Under the pieces are notes generated by a model. It searched no databases. It saw only the letters and a program-made list of their open reading frames with translations, and was not told the DNA's origin. The translations under genes and the position numbers were made by a program. From Rhodoferax sp. (GTDB lineage Bacteria > Pseudomonadota > Gammaproteobacteria > Burkholderiales > Burkholderiaceae_C), in assembly GCA_029946045.1 (NCBI GenBank), contig JAQSDS010000117.1, forward strand, positions 1 through 5,681: a DNA stretch of 5,681 nucleotides. Reading direction: 5' to 3'. This document shows positions 4,969 through 5,681 of the stretch, piece by piece (position 1 is the first letter of the stretch; every line of letters starts with the position of its first letter).

Positions 4969-5681
4969 ATGCAAACCAACAAACCTATCGAATTGAACGG
5001 ACAAGCCATCGCTGGTGGCAAATTCCCGCTGATCTGCACGCCGCTGGTCGGGCGCACATTTGACAAAGTGATGGCCGAGCTGGCTCTGGTGCTGCCCAAG
5101 CAGCCCGACGTGCTGGAGTGGCGCGTTGACTTTTTTGATGCCATTGGTGACACCGCTGCGGTCATTGCCGCAGCGCGTGCGATCAAGCAGGCCGCTGGCA
5201 GCATTCCCGTGCTGTTCACCCGCCGCTCCATCATGGAGGGCGGTGAAAAAATCACCCTGAACGAAGACCAGGTGATTGCCATGTACACGGCGGTCTGCGA
5301 GAGTAAAAGCATTGACCTGATCGACTACGAAATGGCCAACGACGCGGCCAACATCGTGCGGGTGCGCACCGCAGCCAAGGCCAATGGCATCAAACTGGTG
5401 TTGTCGTTCCACAATTTCTCTTACACGCCCAGTCTGGAAACCCTGGCGGCCAAGTTTCTGAACGCCGATCAGCTCGGTGCCGACGTGGCCAAGGTGGCGG
5501 TGATGCCGCGCGACCTCGACGATGTGCTGGTACTGTTGAGCGCCACCCGCGAAGCCAGCAAAAAGCTGCGCATACCGCTGATTTCCATGTCGATGGGGCC
5601 TGATGGTGCCATGACGCGCCTGTTTGGCTGGGCCTTTGGTTCCGCCCTGACGTTTGCTGTGGGCGCCAGCAGCTCGGCACC
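4969..5681 (+). CDS. aroD: Type I 3-dehydroquinate dehydratase, 3' end outside window
   Basis: The enzyme dehydrates 3-dehydroquinate to 3-dehydroshikimate (shikimate pathway, or quinate breakdown) through a Schiff base with lysine. The frame gives 237 complete codons and runs off the right edge; the family is usually about 250 residues, so only the tail is missing. Visible family marks are CTPLVGRT (23-30), LEWRVDFF (49-56, with substrate-binding E50 and R52), FTRRSIMEGGE (83-93), LSFHNF (145-150, catalytic H148), ADVAKVAVMP (171-180, Schiff-base K175), and SMGPDGAMTRLFGWAFGSALTFA (208-230, with R217). The SAPGQ-type tail that carries the conserved glutamine would fall just past the window. 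ATG 4969 follows a GGAG ribosome binding site. The gene diverges from the cyclase gene and probably has its own promoter. Whether it is biosynthetic or catabolic cannot be decided here. Confidence 0.95.
   Translation, partial: MQTNKPIELNGQAIAGGKFPLICTPLVGRTFDKVMAELALVLPKQPDVLEWRVDFFDAIGDTAAVIAAARAIKQAAGSIPVLFTRRSIMEGGEKITLNEDQVIAMYTAVCESKSIDLIDYEMANDAANIVRVRTAAKANGIKLVLSFHNFSYTPSLETLAAKFLNADQLGADVAKVAVMPRDLDDVLVLLSATREASKKLRIPLISMSMGPDGAMTRLFGWAFGSALTFAVGASSSA

Overview
The window is GC-rich and densely coded. It looks like chromosomal DNA of a betaproteobacterium, most likely of the order Burkholderiales, and the protein styles fit Comamonadaceae relatives such as Rhodoferax or Polaromonas. 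That placement is inferred from recalled family resemblance and gene order; no search was run.

Left part (1-3337, + strand): four tightly packed genes form one operon segment. They are the 3' end of a probable DUF3305 protein (1-111), a DUF3306 protein (about 104-733), a 700-residue polyferredoxin with at least five four-cysteine [4Fe-4S] motifs (615-2717), and a TorD-family chaperone (2714-3337). Every junction overlaps: 8 nt at the first, 119 nt at the second and 4 nt (ATGA) at the third. In other Burkholderiales this gene set accompanies molybdenum/tungsten formate dehydrogenases and related Mo-bisPGD oxidoreductases. The TorD protein would chaperone the catalytic subunit, and the Fe-S protein would serve in electron transfer or cofactor/cluster handling. 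No catalytic subunit lies in the window; if one is linked, it must be to the left.

Middle part (3345-4622, - strand): a convergent gene, 7 bp from the TorD stop, encodes a receiver-PAS-GGDEF response regulator. It is predicted to be an active diguanylate cyclase with an intact product-inhibition I-site. It has a clear AGGA ribosome binding site, and an AT-rich leader holds a weak sigma-70-like promoter candidate.

Intergenic part (4623-4968): 346 bp between divergent genes. It holds the cyclase promoter region, a cluster of small palindromes sharing CATTG cores, a doubtful 73-codon minus-strand ORF, and the aroD leader with a good Shine-Dalgarno.

Right part (4969-5681, + strand): aroD, a type I 3-dehydroquinate dehydratase cut by the window edge a few residues before its expected C-terminus, with the main catalytic residues visible.

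No tRNA, rRNA, CRISPR array, insertion sequence or convincing terminator was seen. The least understood part is the DUF3305/DUF3306/polyferredoxin module, including a long different-frame coding overlap and an unusual cysteine layout.
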